Positions 31,518 through 39,922 of a DNA stretch of 64,000 nucleotides are shown here, piece by piece (within the stretch, counting starts at the first letter, position 1; every line of letters begins with the position of its first letter). The notes below the pieces were generated by a model that was not told the DNA's origin, searched no databases, and worked only from the letters and a program-made list of their open reading frames with translations. Location: positions 1-64,000 of the forward strand of contig NZ_JMCL01000026.1 of NCBI RefSeq assembly GCF_000690905.1, read 5' to 3'. Source of the DNA: Pseudomonas sp. Ant30-3 (GTDB lineage: Bacteria; Pseudomonadota; Gammaproteobacteria; Pseudomonadales; Pseudomonadaceae). Both the position numbers and the translations under genes were made by a program.

Positions 31518-32816
31518 ATGAGCAATTCAGAACAATTTTCTGCCCAGCGCCGCCGCGTATTGCTCGGCATGGGCGCTGCCGGCGTCGCACTCGCCGGTTC
31601 GGCCTTGAGTTGCCCGGCCATGGCAGCCAGCGCTGCCCAGGTGACCGAAGCACCGAGCAGCGACAACACCGAAAACCGCCAGGCGTTTTATGGCAAGCAT
31701 CAAAGCGGCATCGTCACCCCTCGCCCGGCGTCGGGCATGCTGGTGTCGTTCGATGTGCTGGCCAGCGATCGCGAGGATCTTGAGCGGTTGTTTCGCACCC
31801 TTAACGAGCGCATCGCCTTTTTGATGAAGGGTGGCCCGTTGGAGCAAGTCGATCCGAAACTGCCGCCGGTAGATTCCGGGATTCTCGGCCCGGTCGTTAC
31901 GCCGGACAACCTGACCATCACCGTGTCGGTCGGTGAATCGTTGTTCGACGAACGCTTTGGCCTGGCCAACGCCAAACCCAAGCGCTTGTCGCGCATGGTC
32001 GGCTTCCCCAATGACGCGCTGGACGCCGATTGCTGCCATGGCGACCTGAGCCTGCAGTTTTGCGCCAACACCGCCGACACCAACATTCATGCCCTGCGCG
32101 ACATCGTCAAAAACCTCCCGGACCTGCTGCTGGTGCGCTGGATACAGGAAGGCAGTGTGCCGCCGCAAGCGCCATCCAAACCGGGCGTGCCAGCGCAAAG
32201 TGCGCGCAATTTCCTCGGCTTTCGTGACGGTTCGGCCAACCCCGATTCCAACGATGCCAAGGCCATGGACAGCCTCGTCTGGGTGCAACCCGGCAGTGAC
32301 GAACCGGCCTGGGCCGCGCACGGCAGTTACCAAGCCGTGCGAATCATCCGCAATTTTGTCGAACGCTGGGACCGCACACCGCTGCAAGAGCAGGAAAGCA
32401 TTCTGGGTCGGATCAAAACCACCGGTGCTCCAATCGGCGGCACGCAGGAAACACAAGTGCCCGATTACCGCGAGGATCCGCACGGCAAACTGACCCGACT
32501 CGACGCGCACATTCGCCTGGCCAATCCGCGTACCGCTGCGAGCCAGGCTAATCTGATCCTGCGCCGGCCGTTCAACTATTCCAACGGGGTGAACAAGAAC
32601 GGTCAGCTGGACATGGGCCTGCTGTTCATCTGCTATCAGGCCGATCTCGAAAAAGGCTTTATCACTGTGCAAAAGCGGCTCGACGGCGAGCCGCTGGAGG
32701 AATACCTGAAACCGGTCGGTGGTGGTTATTTCTTCACGCTGCCGGGTGTCACTGACGAGCAGGATTTCATCGGTCGTTCACTGCTCGCAGCCACGCACTC
32801 GCAAGCTCCTGTTTAA
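31518..32816 (+). CDS. efeB: EfeB, Tat-exported Dyp-type haem peroxidase
   Basis: A 432-residue Dyp-type peroxidase. A twin-arginine signal is visible ([18 protein letters not shown], cleavage near AMAASA at residue 37). The family GxxDG motif is GFRDG with D237, and the expected proximal haem ligand is H331 in DAHIRL, followed by a conserved Arg in LRRPFNYS. In the Efe system EfeB supports ferrous iron oxidation or iron recovery from haem in the periplasm. It sits between the two M75 proteins. Start chosen at ATG 31518, 16 bases after efeO. Confidence 0.93.
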   Translation: MSNSEQFSAQRRRVLLGMGAAGVALAGSALSCPAMAASAAQVTEAPSSDNTENRQAFYGKHQSGIVTPRPASGMLVSFDVLASDREDLERLFRTLNERIAFLMKGGPLEQVDPKLPPVDSGILGPVVTPDNLTITVSVGESLFDERFGLANAKPKRLSRMVGFPNDALDADCCHGDLSLQFCANTADTNIHALRDIVKNLPDLLLVRWIQEGSVPPQAPSKPGVPAQSARNFLGFRDGSANPDSNDAKAMDSLVWVQPGSDEPAWAAHGSYQAVRIIRNFVERWDRTPLQEQESILGRIKTTGAPIGGTQETQVPDYREDPHGKLTRLDAHIRLANPRTAASQANLILRRPFNYSNGVNKNGQLDMGLLFICYQADLEKGFITVQKRLDGEPLEEYLKPVGGGYFFTLPGVTDEQDFIGRSLLAATHSQAPV

Positions 32817-32839
32817 GACCTCCCCACACGGAACCGCCC

Positions 32840-33664
32840 ATGAAAAAGTCGCCACTCGCTTTACTGCTGACCCTTGGTTCGCTCAACATCCCCGCCACGG
32901 CGTTCGCGGCGCCGGCGCCGCTGGAGCTGGTGAATCCGATATCGGATTACAAAATCTATGTCACCGAACAGCTGGATGAACTGGCCAGCCACACCCAGCA
33001 GTTCACCGAAGCGGTGAAGCACGGTGACCTGGCCACGGCGAAAAAACTGTATGCGCCGACGCGAGTGTTTTACGAGACGGTCGAGCCGATTGCCGAGCTG
33101 TTCAGCGACTTGGATGCGTCCATCGATTCGCGGGTCGATGACCACGAGCAAGGCGTGAAAGCGCCTGATTTCACCGGTTTTCACCGCATCGAATATTCAC
33201 TGTTCGCCGAGAACAGCACCCAGGGCCTGGAGGCTCTGGCGGACCGGTTGAACAACGATGTGCAAGACCTGCAAACCCGTGTGGCGGGCCTGACCTTCCC
33301 CCCTGAAAAAGTGGTGGGTGGTGCAGCGGTGTTGCTGGAGGAAGTAGCGGCCACGAAAATTTCCGGGGAGGAGGATCGCTATAGCCACACTGATCTGTAT
33401 GACTTCCAGGGCAATATCGACGGCGCGAAGAAAATCGTTGACCTGTTCCGGCCGCAGATCGAGCAGCAGGACGCGGCGTTCATGGCCAAGGTCGACAAAA
33501 ATTTCGCGACGGTAAATAACACACTGGCGAAATACCGGACCGCGAACGGTGGCTTTGAAACCTATGACAAGGTCAAGGACAACGACCGCAAACGACTGGT
33601 CGGGCCGGTTAATACACTGGCCGAGGATTTGTCGATGATGCGCGGTAAGCTGGGGTTGAACTGA
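32840..33664 (+). CDS. EfeM-like periplasmic M75 (imelysin) protein
   Basis: A 274-residue exported protein with a signal peptide (1-23, ATAFAA) followed directly by an M75 domain; no cupredoxin domain is present. The HxxE motif is H115-E118 in FHRIEYSLF, and RYSHTDLYDFQGNIDGAKKIVDLFRP matches a block also present in the EfeO neighbour. It resembles EfeM, the short EfeO form found in some pseudomonads. Having both long and short forms in one operon suggests a relay or two metal-binding partners. Confidence 0.88.
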   Translation: MKKSPLALLLTLGSLNIPATAFAAPAPLELVNPISDYKIYVTEQLDELASHTQQFTEAVKHGDLATAKKLYAPTRVFYETVEPIAELFSDLDASIDSRVDDHEQGVKAPDFTGFHRIEYSLFAENSTQGLEALADRLNNDVQDLQTRVAGLTFPPEKVVGGAAVLLEEVAATKISGEEDRYSHTDLYDFQGNIDGAKKIVDLFRPQIEQQDAAFMAKVDKNFATVNNTLAKYRTANGGFETYDKVKDNDRKRLVGPVNTLAEDLSMMRGKLGLN

Positions 33665-33712
33665 GCCATCAACACGTGGGGGATCTCGCTGGGTTCGGCA
33701 TCCACGCACTTC

Positions 33713-33740
33713 CCTGTGGGAGCGAGCCTGCTCGCGAAAG
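33713..33740. repeat. Single REP-like half-site
   Basis: CCTGTGGGAGCGAGCCTGCT arm between the end of the iron operon and the convergent PLD gene. Confidence 0.55.
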
Positions 33741-33772
33741 CGTCGTCACTGACGACACCAACCCAAACCTGT

Positions 33773-35116
33773 TTACAAAATCCGGTACAACCAACGCTCA
33801 ATGCGCACTCGACTCACGCGCTTGAGAAACTTCGCCACGCCGGCCGGATAGTCCGGCATCGTCTGCAGATCCTGGTATCGCTCGATGCGCGAGGTGTGCT
33901 GGAAAATCTCTTGCAGTTCACGTGCGCGCGGCTCAAGCATTTCGCCTTGTGGATCATCGATCAACAGGCCGTTTTCCAGATCAAGCCGGAACGCGCGCGG
34001 GTTGAGATTGTTGCCGGTCAGCAAGGTGTAGCGCTGGTCGACCCACATGCCTTTGAGGTGATAGGTGTGATCGCCATCCTTCCACAGGTGCAGGTTCAAC
34101 TGGCCACCCTCGACGCTGCGATGGTGGCGCTTGGCGAAGCGGCGCAGGCTGATTTCATACAGGTACGGCAGCGCCGAAATCACCTTGAACGGCTCGCTCG
34201 GCGGGATGTAGAAATCGTTGGCGGTCTTGTCGCCGACCACAATGTCGATCTTCACCCCACGCGCCAGTGCCCGATTGATTTCCCGGGTCACGGCCAATGG
34301 CAGGTTGAAGTACGGCGTGCAGATGGTCAGTTGGTATTTGGCGCTGGCAATCAACTCGCAGATCACCCGGCTCAACGGGTTGTTCTTGCCGACGCCCAAA
34401 AGCGGGCTGACCGACAAACCATTCCTGGCCGTGCTGCCGGCGGTCGTGTCATACGCCGCGTGCTTGAGGCGACTGCGCAAGTCGCCGATGTCATTGCGCA
34501 GACTGCGGGTGGTCGGCAGATTCGGCAGATCGAGGCGATGCACCGCTTTGGAAGCGATCAGACCATGCTGAATCAGGTGCTGCATCGAGTCGGCCAGCGC
34601 GGCGTTGTTCAACAGGTGATAACGGTCGTAACGGTACTTGTCGAACTTGTGCAGATAGACGTTATTGAGGCTCGCGCCGCTGTAGATCACGCAATCGTCG
34701 ATCACGAAACCTTTCAGATGCAATACACCGAACAGCTCGCGGGTTTGCACCGGAACCCCGTATACGGGCACTTCACTTTGGTGTGTGCGAGTCGTTTCCT
34801 GATACCACGCCGAGTTGCCCGGCTGCTTGCCCGCGCCGATCAAACCACGCTGGGCGCGCAGCCAGTCGACCACCACCACGACATCCAGCTCCGGACGCGC
34901 CAGTTTGGCAGCATGCAAGGCGTCAAGAATTTCCTGGCCGGCTTCATCCTGTTGCAGGTAAAGCGCCACGATGTAGATCCGCCGGGTTGCGCTGGCGATC
35001 TGTTCCAGCAGGCAACGACGAAACTCGGCAGCGCCAGAGAGAATGGTGACGGCCTCGGCGGTCAGCGGGAAACTGCGCAGTTTGGGCAGCAGGGAGCGTT
35101 TGAAAAGCGACGGCAT
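33773..35116 (-). CDS. pssA: Phospholipase D-family phosphatidyltransferase, PssA-like
   Basis: A 447-residue protein with two HxKxxxxD motifs: LHLKGFVIDD near residue 135 and YHLKGMWVDQ near 350, the latter followed by LLTGNNLNPRAFRLDLENGLLI. Length and motifs match the Gram-negative CDP-diacylglycerol-serine O-phosphatidyltransferase PssA, which makes phosphatidylserine on the inner membrane face. The start at 35116 (MPSLFKRSLLPKL) was chosen over a longer frame reaching 35230. It is convergent with the iron operon and divergent from the TetR gene. Confidence 0.87.
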   Translation of the reverse strand: MPSLFKRSLLPKLRSFPLTAEAVTILSGAAEFRRCLLEQIASATRRIYIVALYLQQDEAGQEILDALHAAKLARPELDVVVVVDWLRAQRGLIGAGKQPGNSAWYQETTRTHQSEVPVYGVPVQTRELFGVLHLKGFVIDDCVIYSGASLNNVYLHKFDKYRYDRYHLLNNAALADSMQHLIQHGLIASKAVHRLDLPNLPTTRSLRNDIGDLRSRLKHAAYDTTAGSTARNGLSVSPLLGVGKNNPLSRVICELIASAKYQLTICTPYFNLPLAVTREINRALARGVKIDIVVGDKTANDFYIPPSEPFKVISALPYLYEISLRRFAKRHHRSVEGGQLNLHLWKDGDHTYHLKGMWVDQRYTLLTGNNLNPRAFRLDLENGLLIDDPQGEMLEPRARELQEIFQHTSRIERYQDLQTMPDYPAGVAKFLKRVSRVRIERWLYRIL

Positions 35117-35258
35117 AGGGCTCGCAATGGGTCGAATCCGAAGAGCTTCAGAGCTTACACCATGGATCCGTTCGGGTCTTGTGGTGTGCCCTGATCTTCT
35201 CCGAGCCGCCTGCCGGCGGAGGCATTTCATCAGCCATTATAAATATGACCTTGACCAT

Positions 35259-35276
35259 GTAGAACGGTCGTTCTAC
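35259..35276. promoter_or_regulatory. Probable TetR operator
   Basis: GTAGAACG-GT-CGTTCTAC: two 8-base arms that are exact complements around a 2-base centre, 9 bases before the TetR start codon. The TAGAACG/CGTTCTA form is typical of TetR-family operators and suggests autorepression, blocking transcription of the regulator and its partner gene. Confidence 0.8.
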
Positions 35277-35285
35277 TGTAAGCGC

Positions 35286-35849
35286 ATGAACGAACTCACC
35301 AACAATCAAACCCGCGATATCATTCTGGATGTCACTGAGAAGCTGATCTATAAAAGTGGCATTGCGGCCACCGGCATGGATCTGCTGGTGAAAACTGCCG
35401 GCGTCTCGAGGAAAAGCATTTACCGCTACTTCACCAACAAGGAGACGTTGACCGTTGCCGCCCTGCAACGCCGCGATGTGCGCTGGATGCACTGGTACCG
35501 AACGGAGGTGAACAAGGCAGAAACCCCTGCCGAACGTTTGCTCAACCTGTTTACCGTGTTGAAGACCTGGTTTGCCTCGGAAGGTTTTCGGGGCTGCGCG
35601 TTCATCAATACCAGCGGCGAAACCGGCGATCCGCACGACCCGGTCCGCCTGGTGGCCAAAGAGCATAAACAAAAGCTGCTCGACTATGTGTGCGAGCTGT
35701 GTACCGAGCATGGGGTTGCTGAACCTCTGACAGCCGCCAGGCAGTTGCTGATCCTGATTGACGGCGCCATCACCGTGGCATTGATCATGGGTGATCACGG
35801 CGCCGCTGATGATGCACAAAATGTCGCGCGAAAGTTGTTGGACCTGTAA
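35286..35849 (+). CDS. TetR-family transcriptional regulator
   Basis: A 187-residue repressor. The N-terminal HTH is at residues 8-55 (RDIILDVTEKLIYKSGIAATGMDLLVKTAGVSRKSIYRYFTNKETL). The C-terminal ligand domain contains RGCAFINTSGE near 100, a pattern seen in TetR regulators that sense oxidants or small lipophilic compounds. Start at ATG 35286, just behind the palindromic operator. It is followed after 47 bases by a DUF1348 gene likely under its control. Confidence 0.92.
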   Translation: MNELTNNQTRDIILDVTEKLIYKSGIAATGMDLLVKTAGVSRKSIYRYFTNKETLTVAALQRRDVRWMHWYRTEVNKAETPAERLLNLFTVLKTWFASEGFRGCAFINTSGETGDPHDPVRLVAKEHKQKLLDYVCELCTEHGVAEPLTAARQLLILIDGAITVALIMGDHGAADDAQNVARKLLDL

Positions 35850-35896
35850 CTCGTTGATAACTGATTACATCGTTAACTTGATAGGGAGACATTGAT

Positions 35897-36373
35897 ATGT
35901 CCAGTGCAGAAGTTCGTCCGCCGTTGCCGCCCTTCACTCGTGAAACTGCGATTGAAAAAATCCGCCTCGCCGAAGACGGCTGGAACTCCCGCGACCCTGA
36001 ACGGGTTTCGCTGGCCTATACGCTGGACACGCAATGGCGTAACCGGGCGGAATTCGCGCATAACCGTGAGGAAGCGAAGAACTTCCTGACGCGCAAATGG
36101 GCCAAGGAACTGGACTATCGCCTGATCAAGGAGCTTTGGGCTTTTACGGATAACCGCATCGCCGTACGTTATGCCTATGAATGGCACGACGATTCGGGCA
36201 ACTGGTTTCGCTCGTATGGCAATGAGAACTGGGAATTTGACGAAAACGGGCTGATGGCCAATCGGTTTGCCTGCATTAATGACATGCCTATCAAGGAAAG
36301 CGATCGCAAGTTCCACTGGCCACTGGGCCGTCGTCCGGATGACCATGCGGGTCTGTCGGAGTTGGGGTTGTAA
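35897..36373 (+). CDS. DUF1348 (NTF2-like) protein
   Basis: A 158-residue cytoplasmic protein of the DUF1348 / nuclear transport factor 2-like superfamily. It has the conserved core [63 protein letters not shown] and the terminal [18 protein letters not shown]. Function of the family is unknown. A regular partner is a TetR regulator such as the one upstream, which suggests induction by a small compound. Confidence 0.88.
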   Translation: MSSAEVRPPLPPFTRETAIEKIRLAEDGWNSRDPERVSLAYTLDTQWRNRAEFAHNREEAKNFLTRKWAKELDYRLIKELWAFTDNRIAVRYAYEWHDDSGNWFRSYGNENWEFDENGLMANRFACINDMPIKESDRKFHWPLGRRPDDHAGLSELGL

Positions 36374-36409
36374 TCACCGCTTAACCCACAGGAGCCGAGC
36401 CCGAATATA

Positions 36410-36862
36410 AAAATCTGCGACTGGCCGAGAATTCTGTGGGAGCCGGGCTTGCCCGCGATGGCGGTGTGTCATTCAACTCAGACTCTGGCTGAGCCACCGC
36501 AATCGCGAGCAAGCTTGCTCCTACAGGATTCGTGTGAAATGCAAAATCTGCGACTGGCCGAGAATTTTGTGGGAGCCGGGCTTGCCCGCGATGGCGGTGT
36601 GTCATTCAACTCAGACTCTGGCTGAGCCACCGCAATCGCGAGCAAGCTTGCTCCTACAGGATTCGTGTGAAATGCAAAATCTGCGACTGGCCGAGAATTT
36701 TGTGGGAGCCGGGCTTGCCCGCGATGGCGGTGTGTCATTCAACTCAGACTGTGACTGAGCCACCGCAATCGCGAGCAAGCTTGCTCCTACAGGATTCGTG
36801 TGAAATGCAAAATCTGCGGCTGGCCCAAAACCTGTGGGAGCCGGGCTTGCCCGCGATGGCGC
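36410..36862. repeat. Tandem 133-bp repeat array, 3.4 copies, each with a REP pair
   Basis: Units begin at 36410, 36543, 36676 and 36809, an exact 133-base period; the fourth is cut at about 36862. Each full unit starts AAAATCTGCGACTGGCC and contains a TGTGGGAGCCGGGCTTGCCC arm and a facing CGAGCAAGCTTGCTCCTACA arm. Copies differ at only a few bases. It fills the gap between the DUF1348 and TauE/SafE genes; short open frames across it are repeat translations, not genes. Confidence 0.93.
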
Positions 36863-36950
36863 CTGAGTAGTCGCCGCCCAATGTGGATATAGGTAAGATA
36901 CCCGCCCTCCCCGCAGCTCAAATCTGCACCCCGCCGAATAAGTCGATTCC

Positions 36951-37730
36951 ATGCCATTCGAACTCAGCGTTGACCTCACTACCCTGGCCATTCTGGCCGT
37001 CGTTGCCTTTATTGCCGGTTTCATCGACGCCATTGCTGGCGGCGGCGGCTTGTTGACCACGCCAGCGCTGTTGACCGCAGGTCTGCCGCCGCACCTGGTG
37101 TTGGGCACCAACAAGCTCAGTTCGACCTTCGGTTCGGCCACCGCCAGTTTCACCTTCTACCGGCGCAAGCTGTTCCATCCCCGACAGTGGATGCACGCGA
37201 TCGTCGGCACGCTGATCGGCGCACTGACCGGCGCCGTGGTCGCGCACTACCTCCCTGCCGAATGGCTGAACAAGATGCTCCCGGTGATCGTATTCGGTTG
37301 CGGCCTCTACCTGCTGTTCGGCGGCACACCCAAAGCACCTCTGGACAGCGACGCTCCGATCAAGAAGAAATGGCAATCAACCCAAGGCTTCACCCTTGGT
37401 TTTTACGACGGTGTGGCCGGCCCCGGTACCGGCGCGTTCTGGACGGTGAGCAGCATGCTCATGTACCCGATCGATCTGGTCAAAGCCAGCGGTGTCGCGC
37501 GCAGCATGAACTTCGTCAGCAACATCGCGGCGCTGTCGGTGTTTATCTTCTCGGGTCAGGTGGACTGGATCATCGGCCTGAGCATGGGCCTGTCGGTGAT
37601 GGTCGGCGCGTTCTTCGGCGCGCGCACCGCCATCAGTGGCGGCGCGAAGTTCATCCGGCCGGTATTCATCACCGTGGTGCTGGGCCTGACCGTACGCCTA
37701 GCGTGGCAGCACTGGTTCAGCGTGGCCTGA
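36951..37730 (+). CDS. TSUP (TauE/SafE)-family permease
   Basis: A 259-residue membrane protein with about eight hydrophobic segments in two related halves: [23 protein letters not shown] near residue 20 and [21 protein letters not shown] near 145, both with the glycine-rich TSUP motif. Such proteins export or import sulfite, sulfoacetate or related anions, but the family is broad and no substrate can be given. Its 3' end overlaps the convergent nudC gene by 33 bases. Confidence 0.88.
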   Translation: MPFELSVDLTTLAILAVVAFIAGFIDAIAGGGGLLTTPALLTAGLPPHLVLGTNKLSSTFGSATASFTFYRRKLFHPRQWMHAIVGTLIGALTGAVVAHYLPAEWLNKMLPVIVFGCGLYLLFGGTPKAPLDSDAPIKKKWQSTQGFTLGFYDGVAGPGTGAFWTVSSMLMYPIDLVKASGVARSMNFVSNIAALSVFIFSGQVDWIIGLSMGLSVMVGAFFGARTAISGGAKFIRPVFITVVLGLTVRLAWQHWFSVA

Positions 37731-38528
37731 CCGGCGCGCCACGTAGGCATCAATCAGGTAACGTGCAATCGAGCGCGACGCCGGCAACGGTGGCAGCTCA
37801 TGCACGTTGAACCACTGGGCATCCTCGATTTCGTCCTCCTGACAGACGATCTCGCCCCCGGCATATTCAGCGTGAAAACCCAGCATCATCGAATGCGGAA
37901 ACGGCCAGCACTGACTGCCCATGTACTGAATATTCTTCACCTCGATCCGCACTTCTTCGCGGACCTCACGAATCAGACAGTCCTCGGCGGATTCTCCTGG
38001 CTCGGCGAAACCCGCCAGCGTGCTGTAAACCCCCGTGACAAAACGTGGTGAACGCGCCAGCAGAATCTCATCGCCGCGGGTAATCAGCACAATCATGCTC
38101 GGCGAAATCCGCGGGTAGTAGCGCAGATTACAAGGCTGACAATACATGGCCCGCTCACGCGGGACTTGATGCGTGGCCTGCCCGCAGTTTCCGCAGAAGC
38201 GATGTTCACGGGCCCAAGTGCCGATCTGCGCGGCATAGCCGAGCACCTTGAACAGCGTGTGATCGCCTTCGAGCATGAGCGCCCGCAGCCCTTTCCAGTT
38301 GCACCCCGCTACCTCGCTGGAACTGCGCAGTTCCAGCAGATAGACCGGCTCGCCATCCAGATGGCCGATGCCATGTTCGGCCAGCACCGACACATCCTGA
38401 CGCTTGAGCCATTCACGCGGGAACAGCGCGCCATTGTCATCGAACAGAAAACCATCGGGGCTGCGCGCAACGGCCCAGCCGCCGGGTTGATCGGTGTCCA
38501 GTACTGCGGTGGTCCAGCGTGAAGTCAT
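37698..38528 (-). CDS. nudC: NADH pyrophosphatase / RNA deNADding enzyme NudC
   Basis: A 276-residue Nudix hydrolase. A four-cysteine zinc site (CGNC and CQPC) lies at about residues 105-125. The Nudix box begins at G173 ([21 protein letters not shown]), with the RExxEE core intact. The NudC-specific SQxWPFPxS block reads SQCWPFPHS near 202. NudC cleaves NADH and removes NAD caps from RNA in the cytoplasm. It is 6 bases upstream of the dienoyl-CoA isomerase gene on the same strand and overlaps the permease gene at its 3' end. Confidence 0.93.
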   Translation of the reverse strand: MTSRWTTAVLDTDQPGGWAVARSPDGFLFDDNGALFPREWLKRQDVSVLAEHGIGHLDGEPVYLLELRSSSEVAGCNWKGLRALMLEGDHTLFKVLGYAAQIGTWAREHRFCGNCGQATHQVPRERAMYCQPCNLRYYPRISPSMIVLITRGDEILLARSPRFVTGVYSTLAGFAEPGESAEDCLIREVREEVRIEVKNIQYMGSQCWPFPHSMMLGFHAEYAGGEIVCQEDEIEDAQWFNVHELPPLPASRSIARYLIDAYVARRSGHAEPVLPR

Positions 38529-38534
38529 GGTCTA

Positions 38535-39347
38535 TCAATCCAGAAATTCGGGTTTCTGTTTGCTCATGTGGGCGGCCATGGCCACGCGCAGATCATTGGA
38601 TTGCAGCATGGCGGCGTTCCAGGTGGCAACGTATTCGAGACCGTCGTCGATGCGATGGTCGCGCATGTAACCGATCATCTCTTTGGTGCCGCTGATGGCG
38701 ATCGGCGACTTGCCGGCGATCTCGCGGGCAATGCCCATCACACCCTCAAGCAGGCTGGCCGTGTCGCTGTAGACGCGGTTAACCAGGCCAATCTCGCGTG
38801 CTTCCTCAGCGCCGAAGGTGCGCCCGGTGTAAGCCAGTTCACGCAGCATGCCGTCCCCGATGATCCGCGGCAAGCGTTGCAGGGTACCGACGTCGGCGGC
38901 CATGCCGATGTCGATTTCCTTGATCGAGAATTGCGCATCCCCGGCAGCGTAGCGCATATCACAGGCGGCGATCAGATCGATCGCCCCACCCAGGCAATAG
39001 CCTTGAATCGCCGCCAATACCGGTTTGCGGCAACTGTCCACGGCATTGAAAGAAGCTTGCAGCGCCAGAATCTTGCGCCGAAGCAGCCGTGCGTTGCGAC
39101 CGACGTCCTTGCCCATTTCATTGGCCACACCGGCGAGCATTATCAGGTCGATGCCGGAAGAGAAATGTTTGCCGGCCCCGCTAAGCACCACAACGCGCAC
39201 TTCATCGGTGTCATCGATCCATTGAAAGATCTCGATGATCTCACTCCAGAACGCAGCGTTCATCGAATTGATTTTTTCCGGCCGATTAATCTGCACATGG
39301 GCAATCTTATCGGCCAGTTCGACGGTGAACGCGGTGTATCCAGGCAT
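38535..39347 (-). CDS. Crotonase family, delta(3,5)-delta(2,4)-dienoyl-CoA isomerase type
   Basis: A 270-residue crotonase. Features point to the ECH1 type: GAGKHFSSGIDLIML near residue 55, GYCLGGAIDLIAACDMRY near 115, then IKEIDIGMAADVGTLQRLPR, where the Glu of KEIDIG and the Asp of AADVGT are the two catalytic residues known from mammalian dienoyl-CoA isomerase. It would handle odd-position double bonds in unsaturated fatty acid oxidation. It lies upstream of nudC in the same direction. Confidence 0.87.
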   Translation of the reverse strand: MPGYTAFTVELADKIAHVQINRPEKINSMNAAFWSEIIEIFQWIDDTDEVRVVVLSGAGKHFSSGIDLIMLAGVANEMGKDVGRNARLLRRKILALQASFNAVDSCRKPVLAAIQGYCLGGAIDLIAACDMRYAAGDAQFSIKEIDIGMAADVGTLQRLPRIIGDGMLRELAYTGRTFGAEEAREIGLVNRVYSDTASLLEGVMGIAREIAGKSPIAISGTKEMIGYMRDHRIDDGLEYVATWNAAMLQSNDLRVAMAAHMSKQKPEFLD

Positions 39348-39922
39348 GGCAGTGATCCTTTACCGGAGAAAAACGAGGTCCGGACTATACCAAGGACCGG
39401 CGATGACCAGTAAGGCAGCGCTTCGGACAAACACAGGACTTAATGTTGCTTCATGTTGGTGCGAAAAGCTCAAACCGACGTGCACCTTTACATGACTAAT
39501 GAGTCACTTTTTAGCTCGCAGGAAAAATTAAACCGCCCTTCGTCGGTGCGATCGCGACCGTATCCGGCACGTCCGTACCGCTTTGAACCGATTGTCGAAC
39601 AATTTTGCCATCTGCACCGCAGCGCTCTATGTTCTGGCCTAGACTGATTTTCGGGGCGTTAAACCGGTCAGCCACAAAGCACGAAAATAATCGAAACTTT
39701 TGCTGTTCGTGGCCGGTCCTCTTAATGGTAGGCGGGTTGCACTGGTGCAATCCTTGCAACCATCACCTCAGCCATTCTGCTTCAGCGCATGGGTAGCGTT
39801 TGCTCACCTGCGCAGCGCATTTGTGCCGCGCTTATGCGTCGCGCTAGCGCCCGGCCACAGGAATTGGCCTTTGGACCATTGCTCGCCAGACCAGAATTAG
39901 ATCAATAACACGGGAGATTCAA
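39348..39922. other. 575-base intergenic region before glgA
   Basis: No convincing gene. Several short open frames occur on both strands but none has a ribosome site or family-like sequence. One notable element is TTGCACTGGTGCAA (39737-39750), a perfect 6-2-6 inverted repeat that could be an operator. The region most likely contains the promoters of the divergent dienoyl-CoA isomerase and glgA operons. Confidence 0.6.

Noticed and set aside
36410..37153. Open frames on both strands across the 133-bp array, and the thought that it might be a CRISPR array.
   Set aside because: The peptides repeat with the DNA period. There are no short repeats separated by unique spacers; the whole 133-base unit is repeated.
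39453..39900. Small frames of 63-82 codons in the glgA leader on both strands.
   Set aside because: None has a ribosome site, plausible composition or a known family, and they overlap one another.
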